Part shown: one piece after another, positions 5,130 through 12,204 of the stretch
How the letters are laid out: every line of letters begins with the position of its first letter
How positions within the stretch are numbered: the stretch's first letter is position 1
Source: Bacteroidota bacterium
GTDB taxonomy: Bacteria > Bacteroidota > Bacteroidia > Chitinophagales > Chitinophagaceae
Length of the DNA: 12,506 nt
Direction of reading: 5' to 3'
Assembly: GCA_026391115.1 (NCBI GenBank)
Contig: JAPLER010000137.1
Span: 1 to 12,506, forward strand
Position numbers and translations under genes: made by a program
The notes under the pieces: generated by a model
The model's input: the letters and a program-made list of their open reading frames with translations, nothing else
Database searches by the model: none
What the model was told of the DNA's origin: nothing

Positions 5130-6425
5130 ATGAGTGTAATTACTGTTGTTCCCTCACTTGTAAGTGGCACAATAAAAATTTCTCCCTCTAAAAGCTATTC
5201 TCAACGTGCAGCAGCTGTTGCTTTATTAAAAGGTGGTAAAACTACTTTAGAAAACTACGGAAAAAGCAATGATGAAACTGTTGCTTTGGAAATCATTAAA
5301 GCCTTAGGGGCAAGTATTATTATTGATGGTAGCAAAGTAGTAATACAATCAGAATTTAATTCTAATACAACTTTTGCCAATAAAATATTTGTTGCAGAAA
5401 GTGGGCTGTCTCTAAGACTTTTTACTTGTATAGCAGCTTTATTAAATTGTGAAGTTGAAATAACAGGAGAGGGTAGCTTGCTAAACAGACCAGTTGGAAT
5501 TTTTGAATCAATACTGCCTCAATTAAGTGTTGAAATAAAAACAAATAATGGCTTTGTTCCAATTTTCGTTAAAGGTAATTTGCAACTAAAAAATATTGAA
5601 ATTAATGGTGAAGTGAGCTCTCAGTTTTTAAGTGGTTTTATACTAGCATTTTCCTACTTGTATTGGAATAATTCTTTATTAGAGAGTGTAGCTATTACTG
5701 TTCAAAATTTGAAGAGCAAGCCGTATATAGATGTGACTATTGATGTGTTAGAAAAATTTGGTTTACCAACTCCTCAAAACAAAAATTATTTGGAATTTAT
5801 TTTTACTAAATCTAAATCTAAATCTATACAAGATATTTTTTACAGCATTGAAGGCGATTGGAGTAGTGCTGCTTTTATGCTAGTTGCAGGTGCTATTGCT
5901 GGTAAGATAAAAGTATCAAAGTTAAATTTTGAAACTAAACAAGCAGATAAGGCTATTTTAAAAGTTTTGGAAAAAGCAGGAGTAAATGTAGATATTGTTA
6001 ATGATGAAATTATTGTTGAAAAAAATCTGCAAGAATTAAATGCTTTTGAATTTGATGCAACTGATTGTCCAGATTTATTTCCTCCACTTGTTGCATTAGC
6101 TGGAAATTGCAATGGTGTATCGAAAATAAAAGGTGTAAATAGATTAAAGCATAAAGAAAGTAACAGAGGGGAAATATTGCAAACAGAATTTGGTAAACTT
6201 GGCGTATTAATATTAATTGACGATGATATAATGAAAATTTATGGATCACTTAAAATAAAAGGTGGAATCATTAATTCGAACAACGACCATAGAATAACAA
6301 TGGCTTGTGCTATTGCAGCAATAAATGCCACTGAAAATGTTATAATTGAGGGTGCTGAAGCTGTAAATAAATCTTACCCTAATTTTTTTGAAGATCTGAA
6401 AAAAATCGGTGTGGGTATAAAATAA
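5130..6425 (+). CDS. aroA: 3-phosphoshikimate 1-carboxyvinyltransferase (EPSP synthase)
   Basis: This is the sixth step of the shikimate pathway: shikimate-3-phosphate plus phosphoenolpyruvate gives EPSP plus phosphate, in the cytosol. The 431 residues are of normal length. Recognisable sites are the substrate loop SPSKSYSQRA (K21, S22, R26), the ESGLSLRLF segment (90-98), LLNRP with R120, SSQFLSG (163-169), YIDVT (199-203), EGDWSSAAF (241-249), the catalytic-Asp region DCPDLFPPLVALA (312-324), HKESNR (341-346), NDHR (385-388) and NKSYPNFFEDL (413-423). The phosphoenolpyruvate-site segment usually reads NAGTxxRP or AAGTSMRF; here it is ESGLSLRLF, keeping Gly and Arg, and KESDR is KESNR. I believe both variants recur in relatives. 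It appears monocistronic. Confidence 0.95.
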   Translation: MSVITVVPSLVSGTIKISPSKSYSQRAAAVALLKGGKTTLENYGKSNDETVALEIIKALGASIIIDGSKVVIQSEFNSNTTFANKIFVAESGLSLRLFTCIAALLNCEVEITGEGSLLNRPVGIFESILPQLSVEIKTNNGFVPIFVKGNLQLKNIEINGEVSSQFLSGFILAFSYLYWNNSLLESVAITVQNLKSKPYIDVTIDVLEKFGLPTPQNKNYLEFIFTKSKSKSIQDIFYSIEGDWSSAAFMLVAGAIAGKIKVSKLNFETKQADKAILKVLEKAGVNVDIVNDEIIVEKNLQELNAFEFDATDCPDLFPPLVALAGNCNGVSKIKGVNRLKHKESNRGEILQTEFGKLGVLILIDDDIMKIYGSLKIKGGIINSNNDHRITMACAIAAINATENVIIEGAEAVNKSYPNFFEDLKKIGVGIK

Positions 6426-6459
6426 AAAAGGGCCAGGATAAAAATCCAGCCCCGTTTTT
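6424..6459. terminator. Bidirectional terminator between aroA and the murU-like gene
   Basis: An A5 arm, GGG, C and GGAT (6424-6439) pair with ATCC, G, CCC and T5 (6444-6459) around an AAAA loop, with three single mismatches. Each strand ends in a T run, so it can stop both convergent units. It overlaps the aroA stop codon. Confidence 0.75.
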
Positions 6460-6523
6460 AAAATCCAATATCCTATGAAAAACCGAGGCAAATTTAAGAG
6501 TCTCGCTTGTTTCAGCCAAATAT

Positions 6524-7261
6524 TTAGACAAATATTTTTTCAGCAAACTCAATATTTTTTTGAGTACCAACATCCAATAATAAATCAGCACTATGTTCGA
6601 AGCCAATTACTTCATTTTCAGCCATTAAATTCAAATAAACATCAATCATAGAAAATTTACCAGTTTGTGTAATTTGTTGCAATAATTTCTTGTTGATAAT
6701 ATGCACACCACTAAATGCAAATTTTCGATGTAAGTCTTTATCAAAAAAAGTAATACCTTTTATTTCATTTGTTGTAGAATTCATCCAACCTACTAACTTG
6801 TTTTCTTTACTAAAAATTAAATATCTACTAGTTTCTCTTTTAGTAACTGCAAGTGTTGCAGCAGCATTATTTTCAAGATGATATTGATACATTTTACCTA
6901 AATCTAAATTGGTTAAAATATCAACATTCATTACAACAATGTTTTCTTCATTATTAAATAATGGAATTGCTTTTTTTAGTCCACCACCAGTTTCTAATAC
7001 TTCATCAGTTTCATCGCTAATTAAAACATTTGCACCCCAACCTTTATGTTCATTAATAATATCAATAATCTGATTAGAAAAATGATGCACATTAACAACA
7101 ATATTTTGTATGCCAAATTTTTGCAAGTACTCAATGTTTCTTTGTAATAAAGTTTTATTGTTTACAATTGCTAATGCTTTAGGATGATTATCTGTAAAGG
7201 GTTTTAGCCTTGTGCCCAAACCTGCTGCAAAAAGCATTGCTGTGTTTAATTGATTTGCCAT
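6524..7261 (-). CDS. MurU-like sugar-1-phosphate nucleotidyltransferase
   Basis: A 245-residue enzyme of the NTP_transferase superfamily, which couples a sugar 1-phosphate to a nucleoside triphosphate. It shows the nucleotide-binding signature AAGLGTRLKPFTDNHPKAL (12-30), VNVHHFSNQI (57-65), ETGGGLKKAIP (90-100) and the metal-binding Asp of MNVDILTNLDL (D114). Its short length, lack of a left-handed beta-helix domain and position next to an AmgK-like kinase point to MurU (MurNAc-1-phosphate uridylyltransferase) rather than GlmU or RmlA. MurU with AmgK converts recycled MurNAc to UDP-MurNAc in Pseudomonas, bypassing MurA. The start abuts the upstream stop with no spacer, indicating translational coupling. 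A mannose- or heptose-1-phosphate substrate cannot be excluded. Confidence 0.8.
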   Translation of the reverse strand: MANQLNTAMLFAAGLGTRLKPFTDNHPKALAIVNNKTLLQRNIEYLQKFGIQNIVVNVHHFSNQIIDIINEHKGWGANVLISDETDEVLETGGGLKKAIPLFNNEENIVVMNVDILTNLDLGKMYQYHLENNAAATLAVTKRETSRYLIFSKENKLVGWMNSTTNEIKGITFFDKDLHRKFAFSGVHIINKKLLQQITQTGKFSMIDVYLNLMAENEVIGFEHSADLLLDVGTQKNIEFAEKIFV

Positions 7262-8698
7262 TTATTTTTTCCAGTTTTCTTTATTAGTATGATTCGCTTC
7301 AACTTTTAGTTTGTATTTATTGCGTAAGTGCCTTGCAGTTTGCTCTGCTGCATATACACTTCTATGTTGGCCACCAGTGCAACCAAAATTTATTTGTAGG
7401 TTTTCAAAATCACGTGCTAAATAATCTTCAACTGTGATATCAATAATATCCCAAATACTATTTAAAAATTTATTCATTTGTGTTTGTTGTTCTAAAAATA
7501 TTTGAACTGATTTATCTAATCCACTCAATTTTTTGTAGTCATCAAACCTGCCAGGATTTAATATACCCCGCATATCAAAAACAAATCCACCACCATTTTC
7601 AGTTTCATCTTTTGGTAAAGCAACTTTGTAACTAAAGCTATTTACAGTAACTTTTAATTTAGTTGTTTCGTTTGCCTGTGGTGGTGTAAATTTTTCTATA
7701 ATTTTTCCACTTGTTATAAATGCTAAAACCTTTTCTAACTCTGGTGTTTCAATACTTAATTTATTATTTATTAAAAATTCTTTTAAGTTGTTTAATCCAA
7801 ATGGAATACTTGTTAAAAAATGTGCTTTACGCTCAAACAAACCTCTAAAACCATAAGCACCTAAAACCTGTAATAATCTTATTAAAACATAGCCATTATA
7901 CTGATGTTTAAATTTTTTTTCATCAACTTTTTGTGGTAGTAAAGTATTGATTTGTTCGATATAATAATTCAATAAATTGTTCTTCCATTCATTACTTAAT
8001 TGTGCTTTTGCCTGCCATAATAAACTTGCAACATCATATTGTAAAGCACCTTTCATTCCACCTTGAAAGTCAATGAAATTAACAGTTTCACCTTGAAGCA
8101 TTATGTTTCTACTTTGAAAATCACGAAACATAAAATACTTCTGTTCAACATTATTTAAATAGTTGCTTAATGCTTCAAAGTCATTTAGCAATTGTTGTTT
8201 ATCATAAGGATATTGAAGTGTGTCTAGGAAATAATATTTGAAATATAACAAGTCACTCATTATAGCTTCTTTGCCAAATTCTTTTGCAGTAATGCATTTA
8301 TTATAATCCAAATTTTCATCTCCAAGTATTTGAATTTTTGCTAATGCTTGCAAAGATTTTTTATATAACTCAAAAATATTTTCTGCGTGTCCTTGTTGTT
8401 CTAATTCATCAAGCAAACATTTATTCCCAACATTTTCTTGTAAGTAAATAGTTTGTTCTTGGTTAACACAAAATACTTGTGGCACGTTTAAGTTTAAACT
8501 TTTGAAATGCTTTGAAAAGTAGATGAATGTTGCGTTTTCAGCAATGTTGATATTGTAAGTTGCAATACAATTTTGCTTGCCAATAACAACAAAATACATT
8601 CTGTCGCTACCTGCTTGAGGTATTTTTTCAATACGTGTTGGCTCTTGGCTTTGCCAGTTTTTATATAACGATTTTATTTCTTCTTCAATGTGTTGCAT
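7262..8698 (-). CDS. AmgK-like sugar kinase fused to a RapZ C-terminal domain
   Basis: A 478-residue fusion. Residues about 1-330 are an aminoglycoside-phosphotransferase/AmgK-type kinase: the nucleotide-loop region GSDRMYFVV (30-38), the catalytic loop FMFRDFQSRNIM (189-200; D193, N198) and the metal-binding NFIDFQGGMKGALQYDVASL (207-226; D210). The usual catalytic-loop His is Phe191. Residues about 348-472 match the RapZ C-terminal domain: VNSFSYKVALP, FVFDMRGILNPGRF, LSGLDKSVQIFLE and the hallmark FGCTGGQHRSVYAAEQ (438-453). The RapZ N-terminal Walker ATPase domain is absent, so the kinase takes its place. In Escherichia coli the RapZ C-terminal domain binds glucosamine-6-phosphate and small RNAs. 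With the abutting MurU-like gene, an amino-sugar 1-kinase for wall salvage with a built-in sensor is inferred. Confidence 0.85.
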   Translation of the reverse strand: MQHIEEEIKSLYKNWQSQEPTRIEKIPQAGSDRMYFVVIGKQNCIATYNINIAENATFIYFSKHFKSLNLNVPQVFCVNQEQTIYLQENVGNKCLLDELEQQGHAENIFELYKKSLQALAKIQILGDENLDYNKCITAKEFGKEAIMSDLLYFKYYFLDTLQYPYDKQQLLNDFEALSNYLNNVEQKYFMFRDFQSRNIMLQGETVNFIDFQGGMKGALQYDVASLLWQAKAQLSNEWKNNLLNYYIEQINTLLPQKVDEKKFKHQYNGYVLIRLLQVLGAYGFRGLFERKAHFLTSIPFGLNNLKEFLINNKLSIETPELEKVLAFITSGKIIEKFTPPQANETTKLKVTVNSFSYKVALPKDETENGGGFVFDMRGILNPGRFDDYKKLSGLDKSVQIFLEQQTQMNKFLNSIWDIIDITVEDYLARDFENLQINFGCTGGQHRSVYAAEQTARHLRNKYKLKVEANHTNKENWKK

Positions 8699-8734
8699 AG
8701 CTACAAAGTAAAATGCTTTAACATTACAAGTAAA

Positions 8735-8844
8735 TTTTGTTGATTAGTATTCCAAATTTTAAATGGTGCCAACGCCACTAAAGCTAAATAGTAGCAATAC
8801 AGCTTGGTCAATAAATAAAATAAATGTGCAAAGCACTTTAAAAC
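8735..8844 (+). repeat. Dispersed intergenic repeat, copy 1
   Basis: About 110 bp running from TTTTGTTGA to GTGCAAAGCACTTTAAAAC. It matches the reverse complement of 12032-12138 with few gaps. Identical blocks include ATGGTGCCAACGCCACT (8763-8779), ATAGTAGCAAT, CAGCTTGG, CAATAA and the 19-base right end. It lies between two divergent genes and has no credible ORF. No target-site duplication or transposase was seen. Similarity stops before the start codons on both sides. Confidence 0.85.
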
Positions 8845-8851
8845 TATATCA

Positions 8852-8859
8852 TAGATTTG
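8852..8859 (+). promoter_or_regulatory. Putative -7 element of the phosphorylase-DinB-dapF operon
   Basis: TAGATTTG matches TAnnTTTG exactly, with 19 bases between it and the ATG at 8879. It begins eight bases after repeat copy 1, so any -33 element would fall inside the repeat. No TTG is present at standard spacing. Confidence 0.4.
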
Positions 8860-8878
8860 TAAACCATAAATTTTTATT

Positions 8879-9751
8879 ATGAACAGAATACCTGAATCGG
8901 AATTAATTATTAATAATCGTGGTGCAATTTACCATATTGATTTAAGACCAGAAGAGCTTGCTGATACAGTGATTACAGTTGGTGATCCTGATAGAGTTGC
9001 AGTGGTTGCAAAGTACTTTGATAAGATTGAAGTGCAACGCCAGCACAGAGAATTTGTGAGTGCTACAGGTTATATTGGTGCTAAAAGAATTACTGTAATT
9101 AGCAGTGGTATTGGACCAGATAATATTGATATTGTATTGAACGAATTGGATGCTTTAAAGAATATTAATTTTGAAAACAGAACAATTAAACAAACACACT
9201 CGCCACTTACTATTATTAGGCTTGGTACAAGTGGTGCATTGCAAGAACATATTGCTGTAGATAGCTTAGTTGCTGGCACACACGGTTTGGGGCTAGATAA
9301 TTTATTGCATTTTTATAAATTGCAAATGAATGATGAAGAGCAACAATTGTTGCAAAATTTTGTAGCACACACACAACTTACAGGAAATGTGCAACCTTAT
9401 ATAAGCAGTGCTGGTACTGGTGTTTTAAAACATTTTGTTGAAGGTTTTCATAATGGCATAACTGTTACTTGCCCTGGTTTTTATGGGCCACAAGGTAGAA
9501 TTTTACGTTTAGGAATAAGCAACCCTTCATTAGTTGATAACTTGACTAGCTTTAGATTTGGTAATCATTTTATTTCAAACTTTGAAATGGAAACTAGTGC
9601 TATATATGGTTTAGGTAGATTGCTTGGACACCAATGTTTAAGTGTGAATGTCATTGTTGCAAACAGAGTGAGAAAAGAATTTAGTAAAGATGGTGCAGCA
9701 GCAGTTGAAAACTTAGTTAAAACTTGTTTGGGAATTATTGAGAAGATTTAG
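8879..9751 (+). CDS. Nucleoside phosphorylase (uridine phosphorylase-like)
   Basis: A 290-residue member of the PNP/UDP phosphorylase family, which cleaves a nucleoside with phosphate to a free base and (deoxy)ribose-1-phosphate in the cytosolic salvage pathway. Motifs include VGDPDRV (34-40, phosphate-binding Arg), the REF segment (57-59), SSGIGPDNIDIVLNELDAL (75-93), IIRLGTSGAL (112-121, second phosphate Arg) and NFEMETSAIYGLG (234-246), whose Met-Glu binds the ribose. It is longer than E. coli uridine phosphorylase (253 residues), with extra sequence at both ends. The GDPDR and FEMETSAI forms favour uridine or a broad-specificity pyrimidine enzyme over purine, but substrate cannot be fixed by reading. 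It is the first gene of a tight operon, one base before the next start. Confidence 0.88.
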   Translation: MNRIPESELIINNRGAIYHIDLRPEELADTVITVGDPDRVAVVAKYFDKIEVQRQHREFVSATGYIGAKRITVISSGIGPDNIDIVLNELDALKNINFENRTIKQTHSPLTIIRLGTSGALQEHIAVDSLVAGTHGLGLDNLLHFYKLQMNDEEQQLLQNFVAHTQLTGNVQPYISSAGTGVLKHFVEGFHNGITVTCPGFYGPQGRILRLGISNPSLVDNLTSFRFGNHFISNFEMETSAIYGLGRLLGHQCLSVNVIVANRVRKEFSKDGAAAVENLVKTCLGIIEKI

Positions 9752-9752
9752 T

Positions 9753-10217
9753 ATGACTTTAGCAAAGCAAATTTCAAAACATTTTAGAGACGTTTTCTTT
9801 GGAGGAAACTGGACTGTATCTTGTATGCAAGAACAGTTGAAAGATGTAAGCTGGCAACAAGCAACAACTAAAGTTCATAGTTTTAATACAATAGCTGCCT
9901 TAACATATAATAGCTATTATTTTGTGTTAGCCTTGCTTGATGTTTTGGAAGGAAAGCCATTAACAGCCCACGATAAATTTAGTTTCAATCATCCTCAAAT
10001 TCAATCGCAGCAAGATTGGGAAGATTTGTTAAATAAAATTTGGATTGATGTTGAACGAACAACTTTGTTAATTGAACAGCTGCCAAATAATAAATTAAGT
10101 GAAAATTTTGCTGATGCAAAATATGGTACTTATTATAGAAATATTACTGGTATTATAGAACATACACATTACCATTTAGGACAAATTGTTATCATTAAAA
10201 AAATGCTAAACAAATGA
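9753..10217 (+). CDS. DinB-like (DinB_2 superfamily) protein
   Basis: A 154-residue all-helical protein. I took the ATG at 9753 (MTLAKQISKHF), one base after the preceding TAG, rather than the in-frame TTG at 9738 inside the phosphorylase gene. Histidines in the DinB arrangement are visible: H42 in KVHSFNTIAAL and the C-terminal HTHYHLGQI (H137, H139, H141), which would form the metal site of a four-helix bundle. The superfamily includes thiol-dependent transferases and many damage- or stress-associated proteins of unknown chemistry. The function here is unknown. Its end overlaps the dapF start by four bases (ATGA), so the two are translationally coupled. Confidence 0.8.
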   Translation: MTLAKQISKHFRDVFFGGNWTVSCMQEQLKDVSWQQATTKVHSFNTIAALTYNSYYFVLALLDVLEGKPLTAHDKFSFNHPQIQSQQDWEDLLNKIWIDVERTTLLIEQLPNNKLSENFADAKYGTYYRNITGIIEHTHYHLGQIVIIKKMLNK

Positions 10218-10987
10218 TTTTTTACAAATACCAAGGCACAGGAAACGATTTTGTGATTATAGATAATCGTAATAATAACATAACACTTAACTCACAGCAA
10301 GTAGCTAAACTTTGTGATAGAAAATTTGGAATTGGTGCAGATGGTTTAATGCTTTTGCAACAAAAAGTTGGTTTTGATTTTGAGATGATTTACTATAATG
10401 CAGATGGAAAAGAAAGTAGTATGTGTGGCAATGGAGGCAGGTGTTTAACGCAATTTGCATTTGATATTGGTATAAAAAAAGATAAATATAAGTTTCTGGC
10501 AATTGATGGAGAGCACGAAAGTTTATTTGCTGAAAATGATTGGGTGCATTTAAAAATGATTGATGTTGATGAGATAAAAAATCATCACGGAGAATATATT
10601 TTAAATACAGGCTCGCCACATTATGTAAAGCAAGTAACTAATATTAAAGAAATTAATGTTTATAAATTGGGTCCCGAAATACGCTACAGCAAAGACTTTG
10701 AAGAAAAAGGTATTAATGTGAATTTTGTTGAGCAACTAGAAGAGGATAAAATTTATGTAAGAACTTATGAGCGTGGAGTAGAAGATGAAACCTTAAGTTG
10801 TGGTACAGGTGTTACTGCAAGTGCCTTAGTTTTTTATCATAACGATTTTGGATTTAATAGGGTAGAAGTAGAAACACTTGGTGGTAAACTTGCAGTTGAA
10901 TTTGATAAAAATGGAGAAGATAAATTTAAAAATATCTGGCTGTGTGGACCTGCCACATTTGTGTTTAAAGGAGAGATAGATATTTAA
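10214..10987 (+). CDS. dapF: Diaminopimelate epimerase
   Basis: Interconverts LL- and meso-diaminopimelate, giving the peptidoglycan cross-linking residue and the lysine precursor. The 257 residues are at the short end of normal. The opening MIFYKYQGTGNDFVIIDNR is typical. The two catalytic cysteines are present: C71 in SSMCGNGGRC and C196 in TLSCGTGVTAS. Other family segments are FGIGADGLMLL (39-48), the NTGSPHYV substrate site (131-138), GINVNFVE and YERGVEDET (185-193), so it should be active. The ATG lies within the stop of the preceding gene (ATGA overlap). A 71-base spacer separates it from corA. Confidence 0.96.
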   Translation: MIFYKYQGTGNDFVIIDNRNNNITLNSQQVAKLCDRKFGIGADGLMLLQQKVGFDFEMIYYNADGKESSMCGNGGRCLTQFAFDIGIKKDKYKFLAIDGEHESLFAENDWVHLKMIDVDEIKNHHGEYILNTGSPHYVKQVTNIKEINVYKLGPEIRYSKDFEEKGINVNFVEQLEEDKIYVRTYERGVEDETLSCGTGVTASALVFYHNDFGFNRVEVETLGGKLAVEFDKNGEDKFKNIWLCGPATFVFKGEIDI

Positions 10988-11058
10988 ATCAAAAGTGAAA
11001 AGGGAAAGCCAAAAACTAACTATAATTAATAAACCAGAAAAGATAAACTGCGAAGCAA

Positions 11059-11997
11059 ATGATTCAATATTTTAAAAATATAGATGCACAAACCATTGAA
11101 ATTGACAAGCCAGAAAATGGTACTTGGATAAATGTTGTGCCACCTTTAAAAGAAGAAGAATTTACAGAGCTAAGCGATGGTTTAGACATTCCAATTGAAT
11201 TTTTAAGAGACTCTCTAGATATTGATGAAAGACCTCGTTATGAGCTTGCAGACAATGTAAAATTTGTTGTAATAAAAACACCAACAGAAAACAATTCGTT
11301 TAACGATAGCGATGCTTATTACATTACAATTCCCATTTGCATTATCTTAACTCACAATCATATTGTAACAGTTAATTCTTTTGATAATGGGGCAATAAAA
11401 AAATTCTTAAATACTTTTCAAAAACGCCATCCAGATAAAAGAAATATGATGGTATTAAAAGTATTTGAAAAAATTGTACAAAACTTTTTAGAGTATCTAA
11501 AAGAAATCAATCAAAAAAGAAATCAGTACGAGCAAAGTCTTTACGATAGCAACAGTAATGTTGATTTATTAAAGTTAATGCGTATTCAAAAAAGCTTGGT
11601 GTATTTTGTTACTGCTTTACGTAGCAACGAAATGCTAATGATGAAATTGGAACGCACCAATTTTTTACAATTAACAGATGAGGAAAGAGAATTTTTACAA
11701 GATTTAATTGTAGATACATCTCAAGCACTTGAAATGGCAAACATTTATACCAACATTTTAAGTAGTACAATGGATGCATTTGCAAGCATTATAAGCAATA
11801 ATCTTAATAATGTAATGAAACGTTTAACATCAATAACCATAATACTTTCATTGCCTATTTTAGTTACAAGTATTTATGGAATGAATGTAAAAATTCCAGG
11901 ACAAGATGGAGTACACGCTTTTTATATTCCAGTTATCATTTCACTAGTTGTGTCTATTTTAATCAGTGGATATTTTATGAAGAAAAAATGGTTTTAA
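11059..11997 (+). CDS. corA: CorA-type divalent cation transporter
   Basis: A 312-residue inner-membrane channel for Mg2+ (possibly Co2+ or Ni2+), expected to be a pentamer. A cytoplasmic domain of alternating beta and long helical segments (1-250) is followed by TM1 (about 255-273), the selectivity motif YGMN (GMN 274-276), the short periplasmic loop VKIPGQDGVHAFYI, TM2 (about 288-306) and the basic end MKKKWF, all as in CorA. The conserved helix ahead of TM1 (TNILSSTMDAFASIISNNLNNVMKRLT) is intact. It may be cotranscribed with dapF or separately. A terminator-like hairpin within repeat copy 2 follows 40 bases after the stop. Confidence 0.95.
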   Translation: MIQYFKNIDAQTIEIDKPENGTWINVVPPLKEEEFTELSDGLDIPIEFLRDSLDIDERPRYELADNVKFVVIKTPTENNSFNDSDAYYITIPICIILTHNHIVTVNSFDNGAIKKFLNTFQKRHPDKRNMMVLKVFEKIVQNFLEYLKEINQKRNQYEQSLYDSNSNVDLLKLMRIQKSLVYFVTALRSNEMLMMKLERTNFLQLTDEEREFLQDLIVDTSQALEMANIYTNILSSTMDAFASIISNNLNNVMKRLTSITIILSLPILVTSIYGMNVKIPGQDGVHAFYIPVIISLVVSILISGYFMKKKWF

Positions 11998-12031
11998 ATA
12001 ATCCAAAATTTCTCTTAAGTCATTTATTGTT

Positions 12032-12138
12032 GTTTTAAAGTGCTTTGCACTTTTATTCTTATTGTCCAAGCTGCATTGCTACTATGTTTCAACAGTGGCG
12101 TTGGCACCATTCAAATTTTGTATTTCTATTCAACAAAA
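12032..12138 (-). repeat. Dispersed intergenic repeat, copy 2 (inverted relative to copy 1)
   Basis: On the minus strand it runs from TTTTGTTGA to GTGCAAAGCACTTTAAAAC, collinear with copy 1 and by eye about 80% identical. Differences cluster in the TTGAAAC stretch after CCACT and in the A-rich stretch before GTGCAAAG. It occupies the spacer between corA and the transporter gene and encodes no plausible protein. Confidence 0.85.
12037..12054 (+). terminator. Terminator-like hairpin after corA, inside repeat copy 2
   Basis: AAAGTGC (12037-12043), loop TTT and GCACTTT (12047-12053) form a perfect 7-bp stem followed by T, A and TTCTTATT. The matching place in copy 1 has a mismatch that shortens the stem to GTGC/GCAC. 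Confidence 0.5.
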
Positions 12139-12204
12139 ATAGCATACTTCAATCTATATTTAGTTTCAAGTTAAAGTAATATATTTTCCCCTTAATTTCG
12201 ATGC

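Noticed and set aside
6010..6249. Minus-strand ORFs within and after aroA
   Set aside because: They are antisense to conserved EPSP synthase motifs (DCPD, KESNR, NDHR) and show no family features.
8735..8844. Insertion sequence or transposase remnant at the repeat
   Set aside because: No ORF, terminal inverted repeats or target duplication can be seen; it is left as a repeat of unknown type.
9738..9752. TTG-initiated extension of the DinB-like gene (MRRFS)
   Set aside because: It lies inside the phosphorylase coding region, and a better ATG occurs one base after its stop, preserving the operon's tight spacing.
10305..10619. 104-residue minus-strand ORF inside dapF
   Set aside because: It covers the dapF active-site region on the opposite strand and has a His/Leu/Tyr-rich translation typical of antisense reading.
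10988..11058. RNA gene or separate promoter between dapF and corA
   Set aside because: The 71-base A-rich spacer shows no TAnnTTTG element, stable hairpin or tRNA-like fold that I could support.
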